Shown here: in pieces, positions 6,607-11,793 of the stretch
How the letters are laid out: each line of letters begins with the position of its first letter
Numbering within the stretch: position 1 is the first letter of the stretch
NCBI GenBank assembly: GCA_016212785.1
Contig: JACRDW010000081.1
Coordinates: forward strand, 1-11,793
Origin: Methanobacteriota archaeon
GTDB taxonomy: Archaea > Hydrothermarchaeota > Hydrothermarchaeia > Hydrothermarchaeales > JACRDW01
DNA length: 11,793 bases
Direction: 5' to 3'
Position numbers and translations under genes: made by a program
The notes under the pieces: generated by a model
Database searches by the model: none
What the model was told of the DNA's origin: nothing
What the model saw: only the letters and a program-made list of their open reading frames with translations

Positions 6607-7812
6607 ATGTTCAAATTGCGCTGCATCAAATGCGGGAGGGAGTACTCCCAAAAAAAGATAATATACACCTGCGAGTGCAAAGGCTTGCTTGAAGTTGTTC
6701 TTGATTTAGACTCGATTAAGGTAAAAAAAAGAGATTTTCAAAAGCGCAGCCCTGGTGTTTGGCGCTACAGAGAATTTCTGCCGGTCGCAGGCAGGATAAT
6801 CTCTTTGCAGGAGGGCGGCACTCCTCTTTATAAGGCGGAAAACCTCGGAAAGAAAATCGGTGTTAGAGAGCTTTACATCAAGAACGAGGGAGCAAACCCG
6901 AGCGGCTCTTTCAAAGACAGGGGAATGACGGTCGGGGTTACAAAGGCTTTAGAGCTTAAGGTAAAGGCAGTTGGCTGCGCTTCTACCGGCAACACCTCCG
7001 CTTCGCTTGCAGCTTACGCAGCAAGGGCAAATCTCAAGTGCTTTGTCATACTGCCTGCTGGAAAAATCGCGCTCGGAAAACTTGTCCAGGCAATTCTGCA
7101 CGGCGCAACGGTCGTAGGTATAAAGGGAAACTTCGATGCTGCGCTGAAGCTGATAACAGAAGCAAGTTTAAAATTTAACGTTTATCTGCTGAACTCGATA
7201 AATCCCTGGCGATTGGAAGGGCAGAAAACAGAAGCGTTTGAAATCGCAGAGCAGCTGAACTGGGAGGTGCCGGATAGGGTCATTGTTCCGGTCGGCAACT
7301 GCGGCAATATTTCTGCAATCTGGAAGGGATTCAAGGAGTTTTACGATTATGGCTTTGTGAATTCCCTTCCACAGCTGGCTGGAATTCAGGCTTCCGGAGC
7401 AGCACCGGTTGTTAATGCTTTCAAGAAAGGTTTAGACGAGGTTTCTCCAATCGCTAATCCAGATACGATTGCAACCGCTATTAGAATCGGTGCACCGGTT
7501 AACGCTCCCAAAGCGCTGAGAGCTGTAAGAGAGTCTAATGGCATGATGGAAGACGTTTCAGACGAGGAGATAATTACAGCTCAGAAGCTGTTAGCTAGAA
7601 CCGAGGGCATAGGCGTCGAGCCTGCTTCAGCAGCCTCAGTCGCAGGCTTAATCAAGCTTCTAAACAACGGCAGCATAGGAAAGGACGAGAAAATAGTCTG
7701 CGTAGTAACGGGACATGCGTTAAAAGACCCTGAGATGATATTCAACAAATACGAAAAGCCTCTTGAGATTGAACCAACGTTAGCCGAGCTAGAAAAAATT
7801 ATAAAGTCGTGA
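6607..7812 (+). CDS. thrC: Threonine synthase
   Basis: The 401-residue PLP enzyme of the threonine synthase family turns O-phosphohomoserine into threonine in the last step of threonine synthesis. It opens with a zinc-ribbon-like segment, CIKCG (6-10) and CEC (22-24), as in many archaeal ThrC proteins. Then come EGGTPL (69-74) and the PLP-binding NPSGSFKDRG with Lys103. STGNTSAS follows (127-134), with the phosphate-binding loop VGNCGN (229-234). EGIGVEPASAASVAG and VVTGHALKDP near the end are further family signatures. Length matches the short (class with about 400 residues) archaeal/bacterial form. Start is the ATG after AAAGGGA. No other amino-acid synthesis gene is visible in the window. 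Confidence 0.95.
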   Translation: MFKLRCIKCGREYSQKKIIYTCECKGLLEVVLDLDSIKVKKRDFQKRSPGVWRYREFLPVAGRIISLQEGGTPLYKAENLGKKIGVRELYIKNEGANPSGSFKDRGMTVGVTKALELKVKAVGCASTGNTSASLAAYAARANLKCFVILPAGKIALGKLVQAILHGATVVGIKGNFDAALKLITEASLKFNVYLLNSINPWRLEGQKTEAFEIAEQLNWEVPDRVIVPVGNCGNISAIWKGFKEFYDYGFVNSLPQLAGIQASGAAPVVNAFKKGLDEVSPIANPDTIATAIRIGAPVNAPKALRAVRESNGMMEDVSDEEIITAQKLLARTEGIGVEPASAASVAGLIKLLNNGSIGKDEKIVCVVTGHALKDPEMIFNKYEKPLEIEPTLAELEKIIKS

Positions 7813-7824
7813 AGCAGAACATAA

Positions 7825-7842
7825 ATTTCCTATGCTATAAAA
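7825..7842 (+). repeat. 18-base direct repeat, left copy
   Basis: ATTTCCTATGCTATAAAA lies just after the thrC stop codon and matches 17 of 18 bases with the copy at 9258-9275. The pair brackets the AAA ATPase gene. It contains a TATA-like CTATAAAA. Confidence 0.7.
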
Positions 7843-7871
7843 CAGCTTTTGGCATACGGATTTCTCGAATA

Positions 7872-7886
7872 GAAAAACTTAAATAG
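7872..7886 (+). promoter_or_regulatory. Promoter of the AAA ATPase gene
   Basis: GAAAAACTTAAATAG resembles an archaeal BRE plus TATA box centred 27 bases before the ATG at 7909. No ribosome site precedes the ATG, so a leaderless mRNA is likely. Confidence 0.6.
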
Positions 7887-7908
7887 TTTTAATTTTAATA
7901 GCGTTATT

Positions 7909-9201
7909 ATGGAATATCTAGAAAGGATGCTATTTGGGGAAGTTAAAAAATGGATACATAGACGGGAGATTATAGCCATCAAAGGGCCAAGACAGTCTGG
8001 AAAAACCACCCTGCTCGAAATGTTAAAAAATTGGCTCGAAAAAAAAGGAACAAAAAACATAGTGTATCTGAGTTTTGAGGACAGGGATAATCTGGAGAAA
8101 TTCGAGCTGGACCCAAAGGCTTTTATTAAGAGTTTTATAGAGAGCGAAAGAAAGAGATATTTTATTCTTATAGACGAAGTCCATTATTGCAAGGATGTCG
8201 GCCAGAAATTGAAGTTGTTGTACGACACATTTAAAAACGTAAAGTTCATTATAACGGGCTCTTCTTCCTTGGAAATCACCTCAGAAACTGCAAAGTTTCT
8301 GGTGGGGAGGGTTTTTTCATTCGAGTTGTTGCCTTTCAGCTTCTACGAATTCCTGAATGCAAAGGATAAGAGGCTCACACGGGTTTTCCTCGAAAAACAC
8401 AAACAAATAGAAAGGTTCGTTATGGATGGGAAGAATTTCAGAATTCCGTCGTCTGACATCTTCGTTAAGGATATAATGAAATATCTTGAGGAATTTTTAA
8501 TTTTTGGTGCTTATCCCGAGGTTATCAAGGCAAAAAACGATGAGGAGAAGAAAATTGTTATAAAGAATATTTTCAACACCTACCTGGAAAAGGACATAGT
8601 TTCATTTCTCCATATAACCGATACGATAAAATTTAAAAAACTAACAGCGCTGCTTTCTTCACAGGTGGCAAAGTTAATCTCGTATGAGAAATTGGCGGTT
8701 TCCAGCAAGAGCTATTTTAAGGAAATTATCAGATTGCTGGATATTCTTCAGCAGACATACGCTATAAGGCTTATCAGACCATTCTATAAAAATTTGGTGA
8801 CAGAGCTGAGGAAAAACCCAAAGGTCTATTTCATAGATTATGGCTTGAAGAACTATGCAATTAATAATTTTGCTCCGTTGGAAATAAGACAGGAGCGTGG
8901 AGAGCTGGCAGAAAATTTTGTCCTGAACGAACTGGGCCTTATGGTGAACGAGAAGTTTTTCATCAATTTCTGGCGCACAACTGCCAAAGCAGAAGTAGAC
9001 TTTATCCTGAGTAAAGGAGATGAAACAATTCCTGTTGAGGTCAAGTTTGAGGAATTAAAAAAACAAAAAATAGGAAAGAGTTTGTTCAGTTTCATAAACA
9101 ACTATTCCCCCAAAAGGGCTTTAATCGTAACAAAGAATTTCTGGGGGGAACGGAAAATCGGCCGCACTCTAATAAAATTCGTTCCCATAGTTTATTTATA
9201 A
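7909..9201 (+). CDS. AAA-family ATPase with C-terminal DUF4143
   Basis: The 430-residue protein has an AAA_14-type ATPase domain at about residues 18-145, with Walker A GPRQSGKTT (26-34), Walker B FILIDE (85-90) and a sensor-like FIITGSSS (113-120). A linker is followed by a DUF4143 domain to about residue 385. Its end holds RGELAENFVLNEL and AEVDFILSKGDETIPVEVKF. The D364...E377-x-K379 pattern resembles the PD-(D/E)xK nuclease core to which DUF4143 is distantly related. The family is abundant and patchily distributed in archaea and bacteria and its function is not established; roles in DNA handling or toxin-like behaviour have been suggested. The gene is visibly more AT-rich than thrC upstream (many AAA/ATA/TTT codons), has its own promoter and is flanked by an 18-base repeat. 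Together these suggest horizontal acquisition. It is complete, with no frameshift. Confidence 0.9.
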   Translation: MEYLERMLFGEVKKWIHRREIIAIKGPRQSGKTTLLEMLKNWLEKKGTKNIVYLSFEDRDNLEKFELDPKAFIKSFIESERKRYFILIDEVHYCKDVGQKLKLLYDTFKNVKFIITGSSSLEITSETAKFLVGRVFSFELLPFSFYEFLNAKDKRLTRVFLEKHKQIERFVMDGKNFRIPSSDIFVKDIMKYLEEFLIFGAYPEVIKAKNDEEKKIVIKNIFNTYLEKDIVSFLHITDTIKFKKLTALLSSQVAKLISYEKLAVSSKSYFKEIIRLLDILQQTYAIRLIRPFYKNLVTELRKNPKVYFIDYGLKNYAINNFAPLEIRQERGELAENFVLNELGLMVNEKFFINFWRTTAKAEVDFILSKGDETIPVEVKFEELKKQKIGKSLFSFINNYSPKRALIVTKNFWGERKIGRTLIKFVPIVYL

Positions 9202-9250
9202 TTATCAACTTATTTAAGAAAGCGCATCGCAGGATTTATATGTCGATGCT

Positions 9251-9285
9251 GCTATATATTTCCCATGCTATAAAAAAAGGGTGAT
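9251..9285 (+). promoter_or_regulatory. Promoter region and ribosome site of the RAM-domain gene
   Basis: Two TATA-like strings are present, GCTATATATTT (9251-9261) and GCTATAAAA (9267-9275), the first at a suitable distance (about 33 bases) from the start. A further TTTATATG lies at 9236-9243. GGGTGAT (9279-9285) is a good match to the anti-Shine-Dalgarno end of archaeal 16S rRNA and fixes the ATG at 9289. Confidence 0.5.
9258..9275 (+). repeat. 18-base direct repeat, right copy
   Basis: ATTTCCCATGCTATAAAA differs from the 7825-7842 copy at one base. It sits in the promoter region of the RAM-domain gene, so this may be the original copy. Confidence 0.7.
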
Positions 9286-9288
9286 TTT

Positions 9289-9519
9289 ATGGTTGTCGGA
9301 GTATGCTTGATAAACGTGGAGCTGGGAAAGGAAGCAGAGGTTAAGGACGTTCTTTCCAAGCAGGAGGACATAAGAGAGGTGCTGCACCTGTTCGGAGAGT
9401 ACGACTTCATAGCGATAATAGAAACAGACGGCTTGAGGGCTCTCAACGACATCGTGGATAGAATCAGGGGAATAAAAGGGATAACAGCCACGAGGACCAT
9501 AATCGGGGCAGAGTTTTAA
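9289..9519 (+). CDS. Stand-alone Lrp/AsnC ligand-binding (RAM) domain protein
   Basis: The 76-residue protein consists only of the alpha-beta RAM domain found at the C-terminus of Lrp/AsnC regulators. [19 protein letters not shown] forms the first strand and helix. [18 protein letters not shown] is the conserved middle segment with the G-x-YD-x-I/L pattern, and [14 protein letters not shown] closes the fold. There is no helix-turn-helix, so it cannot bind DNA itself. Such proteins typically form oligomers that bind amino acids and may modulate full-length Lrp partners. Two genes upstream is thrC, so a sensor role in amino-acid metabolism is possible but unproven. It converges with the regulator gene at 9532, leaving only 12 bases between them. 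Confidence 0.88.
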   Translation: MVVGVCLINVELGKEAEVKDVLSKQEDIREVLHLFGEYDFIAIIETDGLRALNDIVDRIRGIKGITATRTIIGAEF

Positions 9520-9531
9520 AATTACATTTCA

Positions 9532-9888
9532 CTAGAGAGACTCGATCCAGCTTATGACCGCATCTGCCCATTCTTTTACGGACGTCTTTACCGTATCCTT
9601 CACGTCCTCAAATTTTGCAGCGTTGTAGACGTAGTAGTATCCGCCGTTTTTTATGTTTTTCTGTTCCCTGTAAACCATGCCCGCAACGATTAGATTTCGC
9701 AGCGCTCTCTGCATCGTGCTCCTGTCCTTGCCGAATTTGCGCACGAGCTCGTTTACGGTCAATGCGTCGCGGTTTACCAGCTCAAAGTAAATTTCTGTTT
9801 CAAACTTCTTTAATCCGAACATGCAGTTCATTACAGTTTCGATCGAAGCTCCTCCGTATGGAGCCTTCAAATCAGGAAAGTTTTTCAT
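9532..9888 (-). CDS. Winged helix-turn-helix transcriptional regulator
   Basis: The 118-residue protein has a winged helix at about residues 30-90. The helix-turn-helix LTVNELVRKFGKDRSTMQRALRNL is followed by VAGMVYREQ and a tyrosine-rich wing GGYYYVYNAA. A C-terminal amphipathic helix (95-118) probably mediates dimerisation. The pattern is closest to TrmB/MarR-like archaeal regulators, but the exact family is not certain. It is the last gene of the redox operon and overlaps the reductase stop by four bases (ATGA). A GAGG ribosome site lies in the last reductase codons. The single Cys (C22) could in principle sense redox state; there is no CxxC, so it is not a SurR-type protein. Regulation of its own operon through the palindrome at 11088-11103 is an inference. 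Confidence 0.8.
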   Translation of the reverse strand: MKNFPDLKAPYGGASIETVMNCMFGLKKFETEIYFELVNRDALTVNELVRKFGKDRSTMQRALRNLIVAGMVYREQKNIKNGGYYYVYNAAKFEDVKDTVKTSVKEWADAVISWIESL

Positions 9889-10817
9889 GCCTCGCCTCTC
9901 AGACCCTTTATATGCTCGTAGGCACTCAGTGCGGCGATGCAGCCCTGAGCCGCGGCAACGACGACCTGCTTTACCGGAAACGAAGTTACGTCGCCCGCTG
10001 CGAATAAACCCTTTACATTCGTTTCCTGCCTTTCGTTCGTTATTATATGCCCTCTATCGTCCAGGCCTACATTTAGATTTTTTAGAAAGCCAACGTTCGG
10101 CTTCTTCCAGACAAATGCGTAAACGAAGACTCCGTCCGCATCTATATTATATTCCTGCTTTTTCTCTCTATCATATACTTTTATGCCCTTTACTACACTG
10201 TCTCCGAAAATTTCTCTGACCTCTGTGCTGAGCAGTACATTCGCTCTGCTGTTTTTTAGCTTTTCTTTCAGCACTTCTTCAGAAATTATTTTTTTTTCCT
10301 TTACTATCAGTTTAACTTCGCTTGCTATGTCTGCTAGGAGCAATGCGCTCATAACAGCAGCCCTTCCGTTACCTACCACAACAGCCTTTTTATTTTTGAA
10401 GAGCGGCGCGTCGCAGGTTGCGCAGTAGCTTACTCCCTTCCCCTTCAGCTCAGCCTCGCCGGGCACATTTAGCTCCGCATGCCTCTCCCCCGTAGCGATT
10501 ATAACTGCCTTTGCGAGATATTCGCTGTTGTTTGTCTTCACTTTAAAAATCTCGTTTTTCTCTATTTGCAACACTTCCTCGAATTGCTTAATTTCAACCC
10601 CTATCTTTTCCGCATGCTTCCTGAAAATCTCAGCAAGCTCCATGCCTTTTATTTCTAAAAAGCCCGGATAGTTCTCAACTAAGCTTGCCTCTGCGATTAA
10701 TCCGCCTGGTAATGCCTGCTCAAGGACGAGAGTTTTAAGCCTGTTTCTTACGGCATATATTCCTGCGCTCAATCCTGCCGGTCCGCCACCAATGATTATT
10801 AAATCTTTCTCCTCCAT
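9885..10817 (-). CDS. trxB: Thioredoxin reductase-like flavoprotein
   Basis: The 310-residue FAD-dependent pyridine nucleotide-disulfide oxidoreductase is of the low-molecular-weight thioredoxin reductase type. Visible are the FAD-binding GGGPAG (10-15), VIIATG (105-110), the redox pair CATC (C132, C135), the second Rossmann-like loop VVGNGRAA (147-154) and the FAD-binding LFAAGDVTSFPVKQVVVAAAQG near the end (271-292). The NADPH-selective HRRxxxR region of bacterial TrxB is replaced by IVKEKKIIS (171-179), so NADPH may not be the donor. The frame is open to 10898, but the start at 10817 gives the family length and has GGAGTGAT directly before it. That ribosome site overlaps the end of the thioredoxin gene. 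Upstream and downstream genes are coupled, so the thioredoxin is its likely partner. Confidence 0.92.
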   Translation of the reverse strand: MEEKDLIIIGGGPAGLSAGIYAVRNRLKTLVLEQALPGGLIAEASLVENYPGFLEIKGMELAEIFRKHAEKIGVEIKQFEEVLQIEKNEIFKVKTNNSEYLAKAVIIATGERHAELNVPGEAELKGKGVSYCATCDAPLFKNKKAVVVGNGRAAVMSALLLADIASEVKLIVKEKKIISEEVLKEKLKNSRANVLLSTEVREIFGDSVVKGIKVYDREKKQEYNIDADGVFVYAFVWKKPNVGFLKNLNVGLDDRGHIITNERQETNVKGLFAAGDVTSFPVKQVVVAAAQGCIAALSAYEHIKGLRGEA

Positions 10818-10818
10818 A

Positions 10819-11067
10819 TCACTCCACACTAGTAAGCGCTTTGATAAATTCTTCCTTACTCGGCGTTCCAACGATTTTTTTAGCGCCATTAATAACAATC
10901 GTAGGCACTGCCATTATCCCGTACTCCAGCGCCCTCTTGGGGTTTTGCATCGCATCTATAATTTCAACTTCCACGTTTTTGAGGTCTTTTGCTACCTCTT
11001 TCACAAGCGCAACAGCCTTAGGGCAGTGCGGGCACATCTCTGTTTTGAATACCTCGACTTTGACCAT
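10819..11067 (-). CDS. Small thioredoxin/glutaredoxin-like protein with CPHC active site
   Basis: This 82-residue thioredoxin-fold protein has the active-site CPHC (C12-P-H-C15) after the first strand KVEVFKT and the cis-proline in AVPTIVING (P55). This is the compact archaeal form, like the M. jannaschii Mj0307-type thioredoxin and much shorter than bacterial TrxA. It would reduce protein disulfides in the cytoplasm, being recycled by the reductase encoded one base downstream. The frame extends to 11127, but the ATG at 11067 is chosen because a strong AAGGAGG (11074-11080) stands seven bases before it and the protein fold starts there. It is the first gene of a three-gene operon with the reductase and a regulator. 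Confidence 0.93.
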   Translation of the reverse strand: MVKVEVFKTEMCPHCPKAVALVKEVAKDLKNVEVEIIDAMQNPKRALEYGIMAVPTIVINGAKKIVGTPSKEEFIKALTSVE

Positions 11068-11087
11068 GCAATTCCTCCTTTCACTAG

Positions 11088-11120
11088 TCGGAGATATATC
11101 CGATGGTATAAATAAGTTTT
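11088..11120 (-). promoter_or_regulatory. Promoter and possible operator of the redox operon
   Basis: On the minus strand GAAAAACTTATTTATACC (about 11105-11122) forms a BRE/TATA box. A start of transcription would fall near 11086, leaving a short leader with the AAGGAGG site. Directly downstream of the TATA box lies TCGGA-GATATA-TCCGA (11088-11103), a 5-base inverted repeat with an AT-rich centre. This is placed where a repressor would block initiation. The encoded wHTH protein is the obvious candidate but this is not shown. Confidence 0.55.
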
Positions 11121-11138
11121 TCCACAACCGTGCACATC

Positions 11139-11182
11139 CGAAAAATGTTTATATGGCTGTGTTAAATCCTAGTATCAGGAGG
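11139..11182 (+). promoter_or_regulatory. Promoter and ribosome site of the fae-linked genes
   Basis: CGAAAAATGTTTATATGG (11139-11156) is a good BRE/TATA candidate. AGGAGG (11177-11182) follows and lies 5 bases before TTG 11188 and 11 before ATG 11194. The region from 11068 to 11187 thus holds two divergent promoters. Confidence 0.6.
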
Positions 11183-11193
11183 ACTTATTGCTT

Positions 11194-11478
11194 ATGAACG
11201 CTGAAGAATTCGAAGAGAGCGTGTTTCACAAAAAACTGAAATTAAAGTTGAAGGAGAAGGGCAAGGAGGGCAGGATACTGTTTCTCAAGGATTATCTGGA
11301 TTACCTCGTCAGAAAGGACAGGACAATTCCGCCTGATTTTCCTACCTTTGTAAGAGAAATCATGGGCCTGGATGACCGAGGAGGGTTCATCCACATAAGG
11401 ATATGGCACGAGAAGAGCGAGCTGGTCGAATTTGCGATAGACAAGGGCTATGAGTACAAGGTAGAGCACTATGATTGA
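11194..11478 (+). CDS. Small protein of unknown function, coupled to fae
   Basis: I do not recognise the family. The protein has 94 residues from the ATG at 11194, or 96 from the TTG at 11188, which is closer to the AGGAGG site (5 versus 11 bases); the start is therefore uncertain. The first half is highly charged and probably helical ([30 protein letters not shown]). [16 protein letters not shown] segment follows. The end looks beta-rich ([25 protein letters not shown]). There is no signal peptide, membrane segment, Cys or metal motif. The gene has a strong promoter and overlaps the fae start by eight bases, so the two products are probably made together. A role linked to formaldehyde or H4MPT chemistry is only a guess from position. 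Confidence 0.7.
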   Translation: MNAEEFEESVFHKKLKLKLKEKGKEGRILFLKDYLDYLVRKDRTIPPDFPTFVREIMGLDDRGGFIHIRIWHEKSELVEFAIDKGYEYKVEHYD

Positions 11479-11793
11479 GGGCGAATTCCTGGTGGGAGAG
11501 GCTCTGGTCGGCGAGGAACCGGAAATAGCGCACATTGACCTGATAGTCGGGAAGAAGAGCGGTGCAGTTGGTCAAGCGTTTGTGAATTCCATGGCACAGC
11601 CCAGAGCCGGACACACACCCATACTGGCTGTTGTAAGACCAAATCTGCCAGCGAAGCCGGCAACTCTCATCGTGCCCAAGGTAACAATAAGAAATCTGGA
11701 GGATGCGGAAAGGTTGTTTGGACCGGCACAAAGTGCGGTAGCAAAGGCAGTTGCAGACGCAGTTGAGGAGGGAATCATACCCAAGGAGGAGGC
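11471..11793 (+). CDS. fae: Formaldehyde-activating enzyme (3' end outside window)
   Basis: The first 107 codons are present and match Fae, which condenses formaldehyde with tetrahydromethanopterin to methylene-H4MPT in the cytoplasm. Family signatures are VGEALVG (8-14), EIAHIDL with H21 at the place of the catalytic His of the Methylorubrum enzyme, and a [21 protein letters not shown] segment. Further on are [18 protein letters not shown] and the typical [22 protein letters not shown]. Full Fae has about 165-170 residues. In archaea it may instead be fused to a hexulose-phosphate synthase (Hps) domain, which cannot be seen here. The ATG at 11471 lies inside the preceding gene, 8 bases before the end of its stop codon, with AAGGTAG upstream. 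Archaeal Fae may detoxify formaldehyde or recover it from ribulose-monophosphate chemistry. Confidence 0.95.
   Translation, partial: MIEGEFLVGEALVGEEPEIAHIDLIVGKKSGAVGQAFVNSMAQPRAGHTPILAVVRPNLPAKPATLIVPKVTIRNLEDAERLFGPAQSAVAKAVADAVEEGIIPKEE

Noticed and set aside
7825..9275. Insertion sequence made of the ATPase gene and its flanking repeats
   Set aside because: No transposase and no terminal inverted repeats are visible; only the direct repeat supports mobility.
9821..10219. Plus-strand frames opposite the reductase and regulator genes
   Set aside because: Arg/Ser/Leu-rich shadow translations; the minus-strand genes have full motifs and coupled starts.
10818..10898. N-terminal extension of the reductase (start at 10898)
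   Set aside because: It overlaps the thioredoxin gene and adds a basic non-conserved stretch; GGAGTGAT before 10817 decides the start.
11242..11784. Minus-strand frames at the right end
   Set aside because: They are antisense to fae and its coupled gene; the plus-strand Fae signatures are unmistakable.
1..11793. CRISPR array, tRNA or rRNA gene
   Set aside because: I found no regularly spaced repeats and no tRNA- or rRNA-like sequence by reading both strands; a covariance-model scan was not possible.

Overview
The window looks like chromosomal DNA of a euryarchaeote. It carries AT-rich TATA/BRE-type promoters close to start codons, strong GGAGG(TGAT) ribosome sites inside operons, a formaldehyde-activating enzyme (Fae) that acts on tetrahydromethanopterin, a COG1361-type cell-surface protein beside a MacB/LolD-like ABC transporter, an archaeal PadR regulator, a stand-alone Lrp/AsnC RAM domain and an archaeal CPHC mini-thioredoxin. 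Fae suggests a lineage with the H4MPT C1 pathway (methanogen, Archaeoglobus-like or a relative). The exact taxon cannot be read from the sequence alone.

Layout. 3-437 (+): 3' part of a HhH-GPD-like DNA glycosylase-type protein cut by the window edge. 438-609: convergent spacer with a copy of the last codons of a MacB permease gene and several hairpins. 610-5378 (-): a tightly coupled five-gene operon in which each junction can be read as a 4-base ATGA overlap. Its order is padR, surface protein with two repeat domains, ABC ATPase, permease, permease. 5379-5431: compact divergent promoter with palindromes and a central TATA element. 5432-6571 (+): membrane-anchored polysaccharide deacetylase-like protein. 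6607-7812 (+): threonine synthase. 7909-9201 (+): AT-rich AAA/DUF4143 ATPase, flanked by an 18-base near-identical direct repeat and probably acquired. 9289-9519 (+): Lrp/AsnC ligand-binding (RAM) domain protein. 9532-11067 (-): three-gene redox operon of mini-thioredoxin, thioredoxin reductase-like flavoprotein and wHTH regulator. 11068-11187: second divergent promoter region. 11194-end (+): small unknown protein translationally coupled to fae, which runs off the end.

How the genes fit together. The padR operon looks like a self-regulated envelope export or extrusion system: PadR senses something, a tail-anchored extracellular adaptor collects or presents substrate, and a heteromeric MacB/LolCDE-like pump moves it. 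The divergent deacetylase could modify surface polysaccharide under the same control. The redox operon pairs a CPHC thioredoxin with a reductase that keeps its CATC disulfide but lacks the usual NADPH-selective HRR motif, so another electron donor (for example F420H2) is plausible. Fae supplies methylene-H4MPT from formaldehyde. Nothing in the window is clearly a new defence or mobile system. The best leads are the regulator/adaptor/pump operon with its shared promoter, the donor question for the reductase, the ATPase cassette with flanking repeats, and the unknown gene coupled to fae.
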